Origin: Rhabditophanes sp. KR3021
Lineage: Eukaryota; Nematoda; Chromadorea; Rhabditida; Alloionematidae
Assembly: GCA_963281155.1 (NCBI GenBank)
Contig: CAUJLY010000005.1
Span: 558,001-622,000, forward strand
DNA length: 64,000 nt
Reading direction: 5' to 3'
The notes under the pieces were generated by a model that was given only the letters and a program-made list of their open reading frames with translations, had not been told where the DNA came from and did not search any database. This document shows positions 41,901 through 47,420 of this stretch, in pieces. Position 1 is the stretch's first letter. Each line of letters begins with the position of its first letter. Position numbers and translations under genes: made by a program.

Positions 41901-44900
41901 TTTGATCACAGTCTTTTTTATATTCAGTGTATTGTATAACATTCATATTATTATAATATTTTTAAAGTTAATCCAAATAATAATGGCACCAACATACACC
42001 CCATTTAACTCAAACATACCTGCAAGTGTAGTTTCCAGCATCTGAATCAGCTGCATTCTGAATCAACAATCTCCCATTGATGATCTTCATATATCTATAT
42101 TGAGTCAAAGGTCTTCCATCTTTAAAGAACGAAATGTGGGGTGTGGGAGACCCCTGAATGGTTTCACATTCTAAACTCAAAGTATCCTTCCTCGAAATCA
42201 TAAGCTTAGGCTGACGAATGCGCACTTTTGGAGGAATTGCCAACTCCACATTTGTATGGTCACTCGAAGTACCAGCTGGTGAAATAGCTCTACATTCGTA
42301 CGCACCTACAAACAAATCACATCACAAAACGCAAATTGTTCTTACCTATATCGGCTTCTGTCACATCACTAACTTCCAACTGATTTTTGTAATCAATCTT
42401 GTGTTTAAAGGATGCTCCTCTAATTTCAGCTCCTTTGAAGAAGAAAACGGCTTTTGGCTACAAAATAAAAGTAGTAAAGTCCACATTCATATCAAACTTA
42501 CCAATGGAACGCCGTAAACATGGCATTGAATAAGGAAATGCCCTCCCTTAGCAACGTGTAATTGCTTAGGCTGCATGTTAGCTTTGGGTCTTTCATAAAC
42601 AGCCAAGTTCATGGTAGCAGTCGTTTCACCTCCAGTCGATGAGACTCTACACAAATAACTGAAATGTGGGTTTTATTAGTTGGATAAGCATTTGAAGTTT
42701 CATTTTTTTACTCCCAACTATGCTTTGTGTTGATTGATGTTTTTAAGTATAACTATATACACAAATTATTGCCCAGATAAAGTAAGTTGATATTGGTATT
42801 AATTTAATATTTAAATCAAATTTAAACTTACTCACCAGCATCCATTTTGTTGGCATCTAAGATTCGAAGAGTTCCATTGGGGTACGTATAATGTTTGTGT
42901 GAATGAGTTAGTAGCCTTCCTCCTCTGAACCATTGAACTAGTGGTTTTTCATTGTTTGAAGCAGTGGTGCAGGGGATGTATCCATGTGACTTGAGGATGA
43001 CAGTCGCGTTTTGGATGTTGATAATCTTAGGGGCAGGTTCTTTGGTTTCAAGGAAAGTTTGAGCTGAATGTGCACGATTGTCACTTGACGTCACCAAGCA
43101 TTCGTAGTAACCTCGATGTTTTGGAATTATATCTGGAATTTCCCATGTAATTGTGTCGCTGTTTTTGTAGTACAAGGGACCTCCTACTATTTCACCGTTC
43201 TTTTTGAATTGAACTGTGTAAGGAAGGTCGGATTCAACTATACAGACCAGTTTGGCCACTTCTCCGTTGTAAGCTGTGGTTCTTTCGGCCATTAGAGCTC
43301 TTGGACCGCCAGCTTCAACTGTTGAGATGGCAGTGGCGGCAATTCTTACAAAGGGGTAGTCAAATTTATCTTTTCCTTCAATCTTGACGAACCACAGATC
43401 TTTGGGTGGGTGGAAAGGGCCAGTCGAGTAAAGAGTTGGTTGTCCATTAATTGAAATGGGGGTAAAGCGTTGCATCTCATTTCCATAATAATCGTACAAA
43501 CTAATTTCTTTCAAAGATCCGGGATGGACAAGTCCACTCATGTTGACATAAAGATGGGTTTGCTGGCCAGAGACAGGTCTTGGATGAGTCAACTCGATCT
43601 TATTAACAGGTCTGCTAGCAAATCCATACTTAAAGTCAATATCTCCATGTCCGAAGACTCGAAGTGTATGCTTCAATCTAGAATCAGTTTCGATCATCCA
43701 CATTCCAGGCATAGGGTCAGTTATTTTGTTTAGCTTGACGTTCTTCAAATCAATCGTTCCAGACTCATTCGAATACTGACTCTTCTCAACCAATTGTCCT
43801 TTTGGGTCAAATAATCTTAATTTGAGGTAATCTTCGTCATCCTTGTCACCAGCCAATGAAACAGTCAATTCAGTCATGCCTTTGTCAATAGGTATCTTCT
43901 TCTTTATCAAGCCTCCATCTTCTCTAGCTTCATAGGAAACCTATTATTATGTGGGCGGATTAATATTGTTCGTTTAAATGTTAATTTTAAGTAGAATATA
44001 TACCAAAGGCGTCTTTTTAAAAGAATATCAGTTACTTATCATTTGTTGTCGTTTGTAAGGTATTTATTTGACTTATTACGTTTACTAATTGTTGTTTCTT
44101 TATTTTAGTTGTCCAGTCACTCAAACAGGAGTAAACTATGGAGAGAGGAAGTGGTGGTGACTTTTAGAATGAGACAGTTGTGGTATGAAGGTTCTGGGAA
44201 AGAACCACCGATTGTCGATGAAGGATCGTTGGCTATAGGAAGTAAAGAAGTGCCAGCTAAAGGTAAGTCAATCATTTTAAATAATGAATAATTGTTTTAG
44301 TTTCAGAACAACCAGCAAAACCAAGTCGCCTAATCAAGTCTACTGTGAACAAACTTTGGATAAAGCCAAGAGATTGGAGAATTTTGAACCTATGTTAAGA
44401 ATGTTCAACGATTCCGGATTTGCTGTTTTCGACATGTCAACGCTTTTTTATGGGTTTAGTAGGAGGATGATTACGGCACACTACAGAAGCGAGTTTCCCG
44501 CGTCACCTGGTTTAACTTTTCAATTCTTGTTTTATCATTTCCCTTACGCATCAGCCAGAGATGCTGCCTTCAACACGGAAGTAGTTAGAATCCTCATGCT
44601 GATTTATCGCCACCTCAATTCAAAAATGAGTAATATTACTTCAGAATTTGTCAACAATCTCAAGCACAGGCAAGTTAAGAAAAAGAGCTACATTTGAGAG
44701 AAGTCATTGATAAAGAAAAAATTGGCTACGAAATTAAAAGATCTGTTGCACCTCCTTCTAAAAACTCAATCATGAGTGTAAGAAATGCCATCTCAAATGT
44801 AGCAATGAAACACTGTTCGAAGCACATTCTGAAGCAAAGGAATGTGCCGAAGAAGTACATTGCACCCATTCCAAGTTGGTTGTCGGTTGTAATGCTGCAT

Positions 44901-47420
44901 TAGCTAAACACACCAAATATCGTCATTGTGAAGAACTGTGTATTGCTGAAATCGAATACAATGCCAAGTTCATGCTTCTAAATGGTTGGACAAGTGTGGC
45001 CTAATTGGAGAATTACTTCTGAAGAATATCAAGCATATGTCTATTTTTTCATTGACCCAAGAAACGCAGACGACATTCTATCCAATTGTTCATTGTTTAA
45101 GAAAGAAATTGTCTACATCGGCGAGTCTGAAAGGGAAGACAGAATTGATCAACACTTCCGCAAGTACAATCGCACTCTTAGGAATGGGGATTTGTTTGGC
45201 AGAAAGGAGTTTAGAATGGACAAGATTAAAAACTATCCAGCTGACATTCTCCACTCAAGCTTCCGATTCCCACCAAAGAGTTAGCTGGAAACTTGGAATG
45301 CATCTTAATCGAAAGATTCAAGAGACAAAGCATCAACTGTGACCGTGGCAAGTGCAGCATGCTTGAAGTCTATTTGCTTAACAGTGTCAATGCATGTGTA
45401 ATTGCTGATCTTAAAATGACTTCTGATGATTAATTCTTATCTTGTTTTGTCTTTTAGCCTTAATAAATTTTGATCCCCCCATAAAACATACATGCACTTT
45501 CTTTTGTGAAACGGAGTGTCTGACGTACTCAAGAACTGTATTTACATCAGACTTAGCCAAATGAAAAACCTGTCCAAAAGAGGCTGCCGCGATTTTTTCA
45601 TAAACCTGGTACCCTAAAAAATGTTGATGAAACTAAATACCGACGGTTTCTTTTTAAAGAATATTCTTGAATATGAATTACTTTTAAATGTGATGTTGTT
45701 TTTAATGTATTTATATTGTCATTTAACTTGTAAGTTTACTAATTGTTGTCTCTTCAGTCGAGCCGTTCATTCGCTTATATGGAGTCAGAGTATGGATAAA
45801 GGCGGTGTAAAGAAGGTCTGAGGGTAAAGAAAGATGAAATGGGGTTGACATTTGGAAGGAGACAGTTACCTTATAATGCGACTAGGAAGGGAGTACCTAT
45901 TGACGTGGAAGTGATGCCATCTGTAGCAAAAATATCCACAAGCTAAAGGTAAGTTAAGTATTTTAAATTATGAGTAATTGTTTTAGTTTCAAACCACTCT
46001 CGACAGCCAACTCCTTTTTTGATTTGTGGCAAAAAGCTAATAAGTCAACTTTGACTGAAAGAGAGAAGTTGTTTAGAAGAGGTGGGGGAAAGGGAGCGCT
46101 GGATATATGGATGAAGTCGAGAAAGAGTTCAAGTTGTCTCCTGATTTGGCAGAGGCATTTGTTAATGAAAGTAAAGTACTTGAGAATTGATTGCTTACAT
46201 CTAAACAAGTTTAACATATTTCAATGAAATGATCCCAATTTTTAACGATGTTGAATTATGCCAAGGTAGGGGAGTGCTTTATTTTATGGATTGGCTCGGG
46301 GTGGAATTATAGATAGTTACAGGCTGGATCGTGAATCAGCCTCTAAGACTTATTCAAAATTATTCTATCATGTGTCCCATGTGCTGACTACAACCGATGA
46401 CTTTAAGACAGGGTAGTGGCGATACTTATGTCGGTAAGAAACACCATTGACCGATTCAAATTAAAGATGAGGACGAAACGTTAGTAAAAATTTGCAATTA
46501 TACTGAAGCTTAACAAAATGAAGGAGTTACCGACTAGAAATGATATTAAGAGGATTAAGCCAAAATTTGTCAAAATACGCAAAGAGGCATAAAAATTGGC
46601 TGAAAAGGTGGAGTTTATCCTCGGTGAAAGATTCAAGCATCAGATCACCAAATGTGATAATGGTAATGACCCATACCAGACGTCTATTTGCTCAATACAT
46701 GGCCTGTCGCCGATATTTTGAGTAGACGGATGTTCGAAGTTAAGCTGACTATTGATGAGTAATTTCAAATGTATTTTGATTGGCTCATTTAATTGTAATA
46801 AATACTTTTATTCCATCGTTTAATTGCAATATATACCTGGACTATTTCTGCTCCCACAATCACCTGTCATTACGAAAACGACGGAGGATTGTTTTTGCTG
46901 AATTAGATCAATTACTGCCGATTCGAGTTTGTAATCTTTAGAAAGAGCATCTGTGAAAACGTAGATATAACTGGAGGGTAGAGAGGCTTCGAGGGCTTTC
47001 TTTATGCCGGATAAACTCATTTCGGGACAGTCGCCACCTAAACAATAAATTAAGTTGTGCCATCTAATTATATAACTAGCCTCCATTTACTGAAATCCTA
47101 GACAACTGCTGTTGAAAGGCAATCGAATCAGAAGAAATAAAAGGAGCATCGACTTCCGGATCATGAAAAGCCACCAAAACATAATTGTAAATAAGTTTCT
47201 TCCGTTGACTCATGACAGTCTCAAAAATCTTCCTTGCGCCCTGTCTGACTTGCTGGAGGTCATCATACATAGATCCTGTCCTGTCAAAGACAAAGGCTAA
47301 GGAAGACATTCCTACATCAAGTTCAGGAGAGGCATAGTCAGTGTGTTGTGTTAGGGGGCTAACTAATTGTATAAACCATAATAGAAAAATGAAAAGCAAA
47401 GAAGTAGGTAGCCGTACCAT
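9938..47420 (-). CDS. him-4/HMCN: Hemicentin (giant extracellular matrix protein), 38 exons
   Basis: A secreted basement-membrane protein that in worms and vertebrates links tissues across adjoining matrices. I rebuilt 38 exons; nearly every junction keeps frame and restores an Ig or EGF motif. They sum to about 16.4 kb, about 5,470 residues, close to nematode HIM-4 and vertebrate HMCN1. Order: signal peptide and VWA domain (exons 1-3), hemicentin linker (exon 4), roughly 45 Ig domains (exons 4-34), G2 barrel and EGF domains (35-37), fibulin-type C-terminus (38). No thrombospondin repeats were seen. Introns range from about 40 bases to 4.9 kb. The long ones carry two nested genes and GIY-YIG-like relics, all on the opposite strand. 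Oddities: a GC-AG first intron, exons of 29 and 33 bases, one homopolymer frameshift in exon 22, and a readable alternative 3' exon at 21977. Exon coordinates are in the sub-entries. Confidence 0.96.
12185..22822 (-). CDS. him-4/HMCN: Hemicentin exons 23-34: last Ig block
   Basis: Exons 22585-22822, 22423-22546, 21650-21747, 21329-21610, 21165-21283, 20059-20443, 19588-19641, 19378-19486, 17959-17987, 17313-17910, 16093-16227 and 12185-13644. All carry Ig-fold sequence. Short exons are confirmed by frame: 19588-19641 supplies [18 protein letters not shown], and the 29-base exon 17959-17987 supplies FICFASNEA between DSG and GVDQQ. The donor of exon 28 is the least certain: the frame needs a phase-0 end after Gln, giving a weak gttcgt donor at 20058. 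Exon 34 holds several Ig domains, and its junction with exon 35 gives RYS-NFKCRAS. Confidence 0.88.
13645..16092 (-). other. Hemicentin intron 33, no supported gene
   Basis: A long AT-rich intron between exons 33 and 34. The frame at 15091-15324 (+, starts at TTG) is hydrophobic but unsupported. Near 14350-14450 there is an unusually GC-rich patch with TGACGTC, TTCTAGAA and a TATATAA-like string. I could not tie it to any transcript. Confidence 0.5.
16284..16728 (+). CDS. Small secreted protein nested in a hemicentin intron
   Basis: A two-exon gene on the strand opposite to hemicentin, inside the intron 16228-17312. Exon 1 is 16284-16359: ATG followed by a clear signal peptide ([18 protein letters not shown]). 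The intron starts gtaagt at 16360 and ends aaactaag at 16531. Exon 2 is 16532-16728 and ends TGA. The spliced product is about 90 residues, so the mature protein is about 65. It begins with [13 protein letters not shown], which resembles the start of saposin-like proteins (C-x-L-C-x-x-L), then has an Asn run and an amphipathic Glu/Leu-rich end. Only that short Cys motif is saposin-like and the later cysteines of the fold are absent, so function is unknown. Frame, splice sites and signal peptide make it a credible real gene. Confidence 0.68.
18361..19290 (+). pseudogene. Family B GIY-YIG-like relic in hemicentin intron 17988-19377
   Basis: A decayed gene antisense to hemicentin. An N-terminal part near 18470-18606 gives [13 protein letters not shown], matching other copies. 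The nuclease-like part (frame 18775-19152) has YIYVVF near 18895 (the GIY strand), VFYLGYG near 18967 (the YIG strand), then [20 protein letters not shown] and, in another frame, YKYLTD. This order resembles GIY-YIG nucleases of the LEM-3/ANKLE1 kind, where a Glu-bearing helix follows the YIG strand. A deletion removes the LLKRG segment present in other copies, and stops break the upstream part. Nuclease identity is inferred from pattern only. Confidence 0.6.
19660..20050 (+). pseudogene. Family A relic (ends only) in hemicentin intron 19642-20058
   Basis: A short copy joining the 5' end of family A (ATATCAAAGGTTTCTTTTTA, compare 44003 and 45633) to its last coding part. The 3' part reads [11 protein letters not shown], then [19 protein letters not shown] and ends MTCDD-stop, closely matching the relic at 44.0-45.5 kb ([39 protein letters not shown]). 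After the stop comes AATAAAATATTTTGATCCCC, also shared. It nearly fills the hemicentin intron. Internal sequence including the GIY-YIG core is deleted and the rest is frameshifted. Confidence 0.62.
20500..21164 (+). pseudogene. Heavily decayed family B relic in hemicentin intron 20444-21164
   Basis: Recognised by its ends. The string AACTTTGTTTTAGTGGTAGA near 20513-20532 is shared with relics at 38552 and 34660. The last bases (TTTAATTTAATTTGAACATAC), which end at the hemicentin splice donor, match the ends at 38237, 38751, 40087 and 42019. No GIY-YIG core is readable in between. Confidence 0.45.
21977..22546 (-). CDS. Possible alternative last exon of hemicentin (intron read-through)
   Basis: The canonical donor of exon 24 is at 22422/22423 and joins exactly to exon 25 (EVNIL-SKPTMDS). 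The frame nevertheless stays open through that intron for about 148 more codons, to a TAA at 21977-21979. The tail is highly charged ([26 protein letters not shown]) with a possible furin-type site. On the minus strand an AATAAA occurs about 120 bases past the stop, near 21856. An open run this long in AT-rich intron DNA is unlikely by chance, so a truncated isoform or a separate, 5'-incomplete gene is possible. I do not recognise the sequence. Inference only. Confidence 0.4.
   Translation of the reverse strand: MTSEGRRFQIASVSLYDASNYSCTATNRAGESSSYFEVNILCTVFTTKYCRDLERLDILDNVYDFKSQKEPSKKRLLRRLKFTRDDEIRLKAREEILMEAIYPEPTPEAIIKIMRRPNKWHKISRQGNEQIEESVHESKQAYYDDNHVKKDDSFDFQIETNSFEDTSYHNRKKFRRHHPKRPKKYTLLV
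22975..23963 (+). pseudogene. Family B GIY-YIG-like relic in hemicentin intron 22823-24662
   Basis: The N-terminal part near 22985-23148 reads [19 protein letters not shown], homologous to other copies. The core (frame 23348-23572) has YIYLIF near 23393 and VIYVSHR near 23462, where the usual Gly of the YIG strand is Ser. Then, after a frame change, come the segments [17 protein letters not shown] and [10 protein letters not shown]. The end (TTTATATTTAGTGTATTAC.. to CATTTTAACATAC, about 23855-23963) is shared with other copies. Unlike the others, this end lies about 700 bases inside the intron rather than at the donor. Frameshifts and stops show it is dead. Confidence 0.6.
23964..24662 (-). 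other. Rest of hemicentin intron 22, no supported gene
   Basis: Intron sequence between the family B end and the donor of exon 22. It contains a short perfect inverted repeat (AAAGTCACT / AGTGACTTT near 24039-24068, 10-base loop). The open frames at 24148-24354 and 24482-24560 on the minus strand do not fit the Ig reading frame, because exon 22 joins directly to exon 23 ([13 protein letters not shown]). Confidence 0.5.
24663..33071 (-). CDS. him-4/HMCN: Hemicentin exons 17-22: middle Ig block
   Basis: Exons 32778-33071, 32169-32733, 31930-32110, 26288-27043, 24958-26248 and 24663-24916, all tandem I-set Ig domains. Junctions restore RYTCIASN (16/17), [11 protein letters not shown] (17/18), [11 protein letters not shown] (18/19) and WKK-DGVLL (19/20). 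Between exons 19 and 20 lies the 4.9-kb intron (27044-31929) with the nested cysteine-rich gene on the other strand. Exon 22 contains a run of six A (sense) near 24687-24692. The frame after it only gives the expected Ig sequence (IEIQDQAR joined to [10 protein letters not shown]) if one base is removed, so I regard the exon as real with a one-base error or a very recent mutation. Confidence 0.9.
27044..30773 (-). other. Hemicentin intron 19, part without a gene
   Basis: AT-rich intron sequence upstream of the nested cysteine-rich gene. It has more C than G on the + strand, the reverse of the 1-4 kb region. The open frame at 29282-29560 (+) is low-complexity and hydrophobic with no supporting structure. 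No relic of the GIY-YIG families was recognised here despite the length. Confidence 0.5.
30774..31841 (+). CDS. Cysteine-rich surface protein with two ADAM10/17-like membrane-proximal modules
   Basis: A two-exon gene nested in hemicentin intron 19 on the opposite strand. Exon 1 is 30774-30964 (donor gtaagt) and exon 2 is 31184-31841 (acceptor tttatag). The join restores [14 protein letters not shown]. The product is about 282 residues. It has a signal peptide ([19 protein letters not shown]), then module 1 ([31 protein letters not shown]) and module 2 ([39 protein letters not shown]). It ends in a hydrophobic tail with no cytoplasmic part ([18 protein letters not shown]), typical of a GPI-anchor signal. 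The C-x-C..C-x-x-CC pattern is that of the region next to the membrane in ADAM10 and ADAM17, but no protease or disintegrin domain is present. A binding or regulatory role outside the cell is an inference. Confidence 0.78.
33110..33640 (+). pseudogene. Family B relic, 5' half, in hemicentin intron 33072-33709
   Basis: It starts with the family B 5' signature, GAGTTTAAATTATAATAAA at 33145-33163, identical to 41800-41818. It continues with a frame at 33327-33581 and an N-terminal piece reading [19 protein letters not shown] and [14 protein letters not shown] near 33510-33637, homologous to the N-terminal piece of the relic at 18361. The nuclease-like half is missing here. A separate family B relic with the core lies across the next hemicentin exon. 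Confidence 0.55.
33710..43940 (-). CDS. him-4/HMCN: Hemicentin exons 4-16: linker domain and first Ig block
   Basis: Exon 4 (42832-43940) starts with the conserved hemicentin linker ([12 protein letters not shown], then [11 protein letters not shown] and a [18 protein letters not shown] segment) and runs into the first Ig domains. Then follow 42502-42658, 42346-42457, 42020-42305, 41099-41718, 40812-40975, 40088-40703, 38752-39010, 38238-38530, 37831-38100, 36658-37790, 35532-36619 and 33710-34560. Each I-set Ig domain shows the B-strand Cys (L.C), the C-strand Trp (W.K/RDG) and the F-strand Y.C.A.N.AG. Many junctions fall next to the Y.C codons, in phase 1 or 2, and splice to give motifs such as [30 protein letters not shown] and [10 protein letters not shown]. 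This supports the exon calls. Confidence 0.92.
34650..35531 (+). pseudogene. Family B GIY-YIG-like relic in hemicentin intron 34561-35531
   Basis: The internal signature AAACTATGTTTCAAACAGAT (34665-34684) is shared with 38570. The core (frame 34953-35183) has CYLIF near 35004, the family string [17 protein letters not shown] near 35073, and [10 protein letters not shown]. After a stop it continues in another frame with [13 protein letters not shown] and [15 protein letters not shown], the best-preserved downstream helix of the family. The 3' end (TTTAAATGAAACTTATACATAC) stops exactly at the hemicentin splice donor. Confidence 0.62.
38101..38237 (+). repeat. Short intron made largely of the family B 3' end
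   Basis: A 137-base hemicentin intron. Its right two thirds (AATGCAAAAGAAAACATGGG.. to ATTTTAATTTGAACATAC) match the last about 75 bases of the larger family B relics, for example 40013-40087. No coding part remains. Confidence 0.5.
38531..38751 (+). repeat. Internally deleted family B element (MITE-like) filling an intron
   Basis: A 221-base hemicentin intron. The left part has the internal signature CTTTTAGTGGCAGACTATGC (38556-38575). The right part has CATTCTACGCGAAACTACAT.. to TTTTAACATAC, the family 3' end, and terminates at the splice donor. The coding middle is gone, so it looks like a non-autonomous derivative. Confidence 0.55.
39160..40087 (+). pseudogene. Family B GIY-YIG-like relic in hemicentin intron 39011-40087
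   Basis: An exon-like piece with ATG near 39170 encodes [19 protein letters not shown], followed by an open stretch to 39440. It is followed by an intron of its own (gtaagattg..tatacag, 39440-39491). The core then reads [12 protein letters not shown] from 39538, and after frame changes the segments [41 protein letters not shown] and [13 protein letters not shown]. The family 3' end closes at the hemicentin donor (CTGAACATAC at 40078-40087). The internal intron shows that copying was at the DNA level. Frameshifts and stops show that it is inactive. Confidence 0.6.
41770..42019 (+). repeat. Internally deleted family B element (MITE-like) in intron 41719-42019
   Basis: The 5' signature (CTACACTAGCAATGCG..GAGTTTAAATTATAATAAA, 41772-41818) is joined within about 25 bases to the 3' part (GACATTCTACGGAAACTACA from 41843) and runs to ACTCAAACATAC at the hemicentin donor. 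The coding middle is absent. This copy shows both ends of the family in one short unit. Confidence 0.6.
44003..45485 (+). pseudogene. Family A GIY-YIG-like gene, frameshifted, in hemicentin intron 43941-45491
   Basis: The longest family A copy. It opens with ATACCAAAGGCGTCTTTTTA near 44003, then a first coding part ([19 protein letters not shown]) with an intron (gtaagtcaatc..ttttag, near 44260-44303), then open frames 44284-44697, 44694-44903 and 44982-45284 in different phases. The last holds YVYFFIDPR near 45036 and IVYIGES near 45111, then RIDQHFRKY. This matches the spacing of the GIY and YIG strands in LEM-3/ANKLE1-type nucleases. The downstream helix [15 protein letters not shown] has the expected Glu but is in yet another frame. 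It ends MTSDD-stop and AATAAATTTTGATCCCC. At least three frame changes make it non-functional as read. Confidence 0.65.
45492..47420 (-). CDS. him-4/HMCN: Hemicentin exons 1-3: signal peptide and VWA domain
   Basis: Exons 47081-47420, 46837-47037 and 45492-45613. The start ATG at 47418-47420 opens a hydrophobic signal peptide ([15 protein letters not shown]). The VWA domain follows, with the metal-binding DRTGSMYDD, then [35 protein letters not shown] and, in exon 3, [18 protein letters not shown]. These match hemicentin-specific VWA sequence rather than generic integrin or collagen VWA. Exon 3 is easy to miss: it is 122 bases long and lies between two GIY-YIG-like relics, each filling a flanking intron. 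Intron 1 (47038-47080, 43 bases) needs a GC donor to give VNGGGDCPE, the conserved family sequence. Confidence 0.94.
45633..46830 (+). pseudogene. Second family A copy, more decayed, in hemicentin intron 45614-46836
   Basis: Starts ATACCGACGGTTTCTTTTTA and shares TTTACTAATTGTTGT (45735-45749) with 44081-44095. It has the same first coding part ([14 protein letters not shown]) and the same internal intron (GCTAAAGGTAAGTTAAG..GTTTTAG near 45942-45987). The end reads [17 protein letters not shown], matching the Glu helix of the other copy. The GIY-YIG core is not readable. Hemicentin exon 3 (45492-45613) lies between this copy and the previous one. Confidence 0.6.

Noticed and set aside
9938..47420. 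Several separate Ig genes instead of one hemicentin
   Set aside because: Nearly all exons join in frame and restore Ig motifs, and the ends (VWA at one side; G2, EGF and fibulin end at the other) define one hemicentin. The only internal stop with a plausible end is the optional one at 21977.
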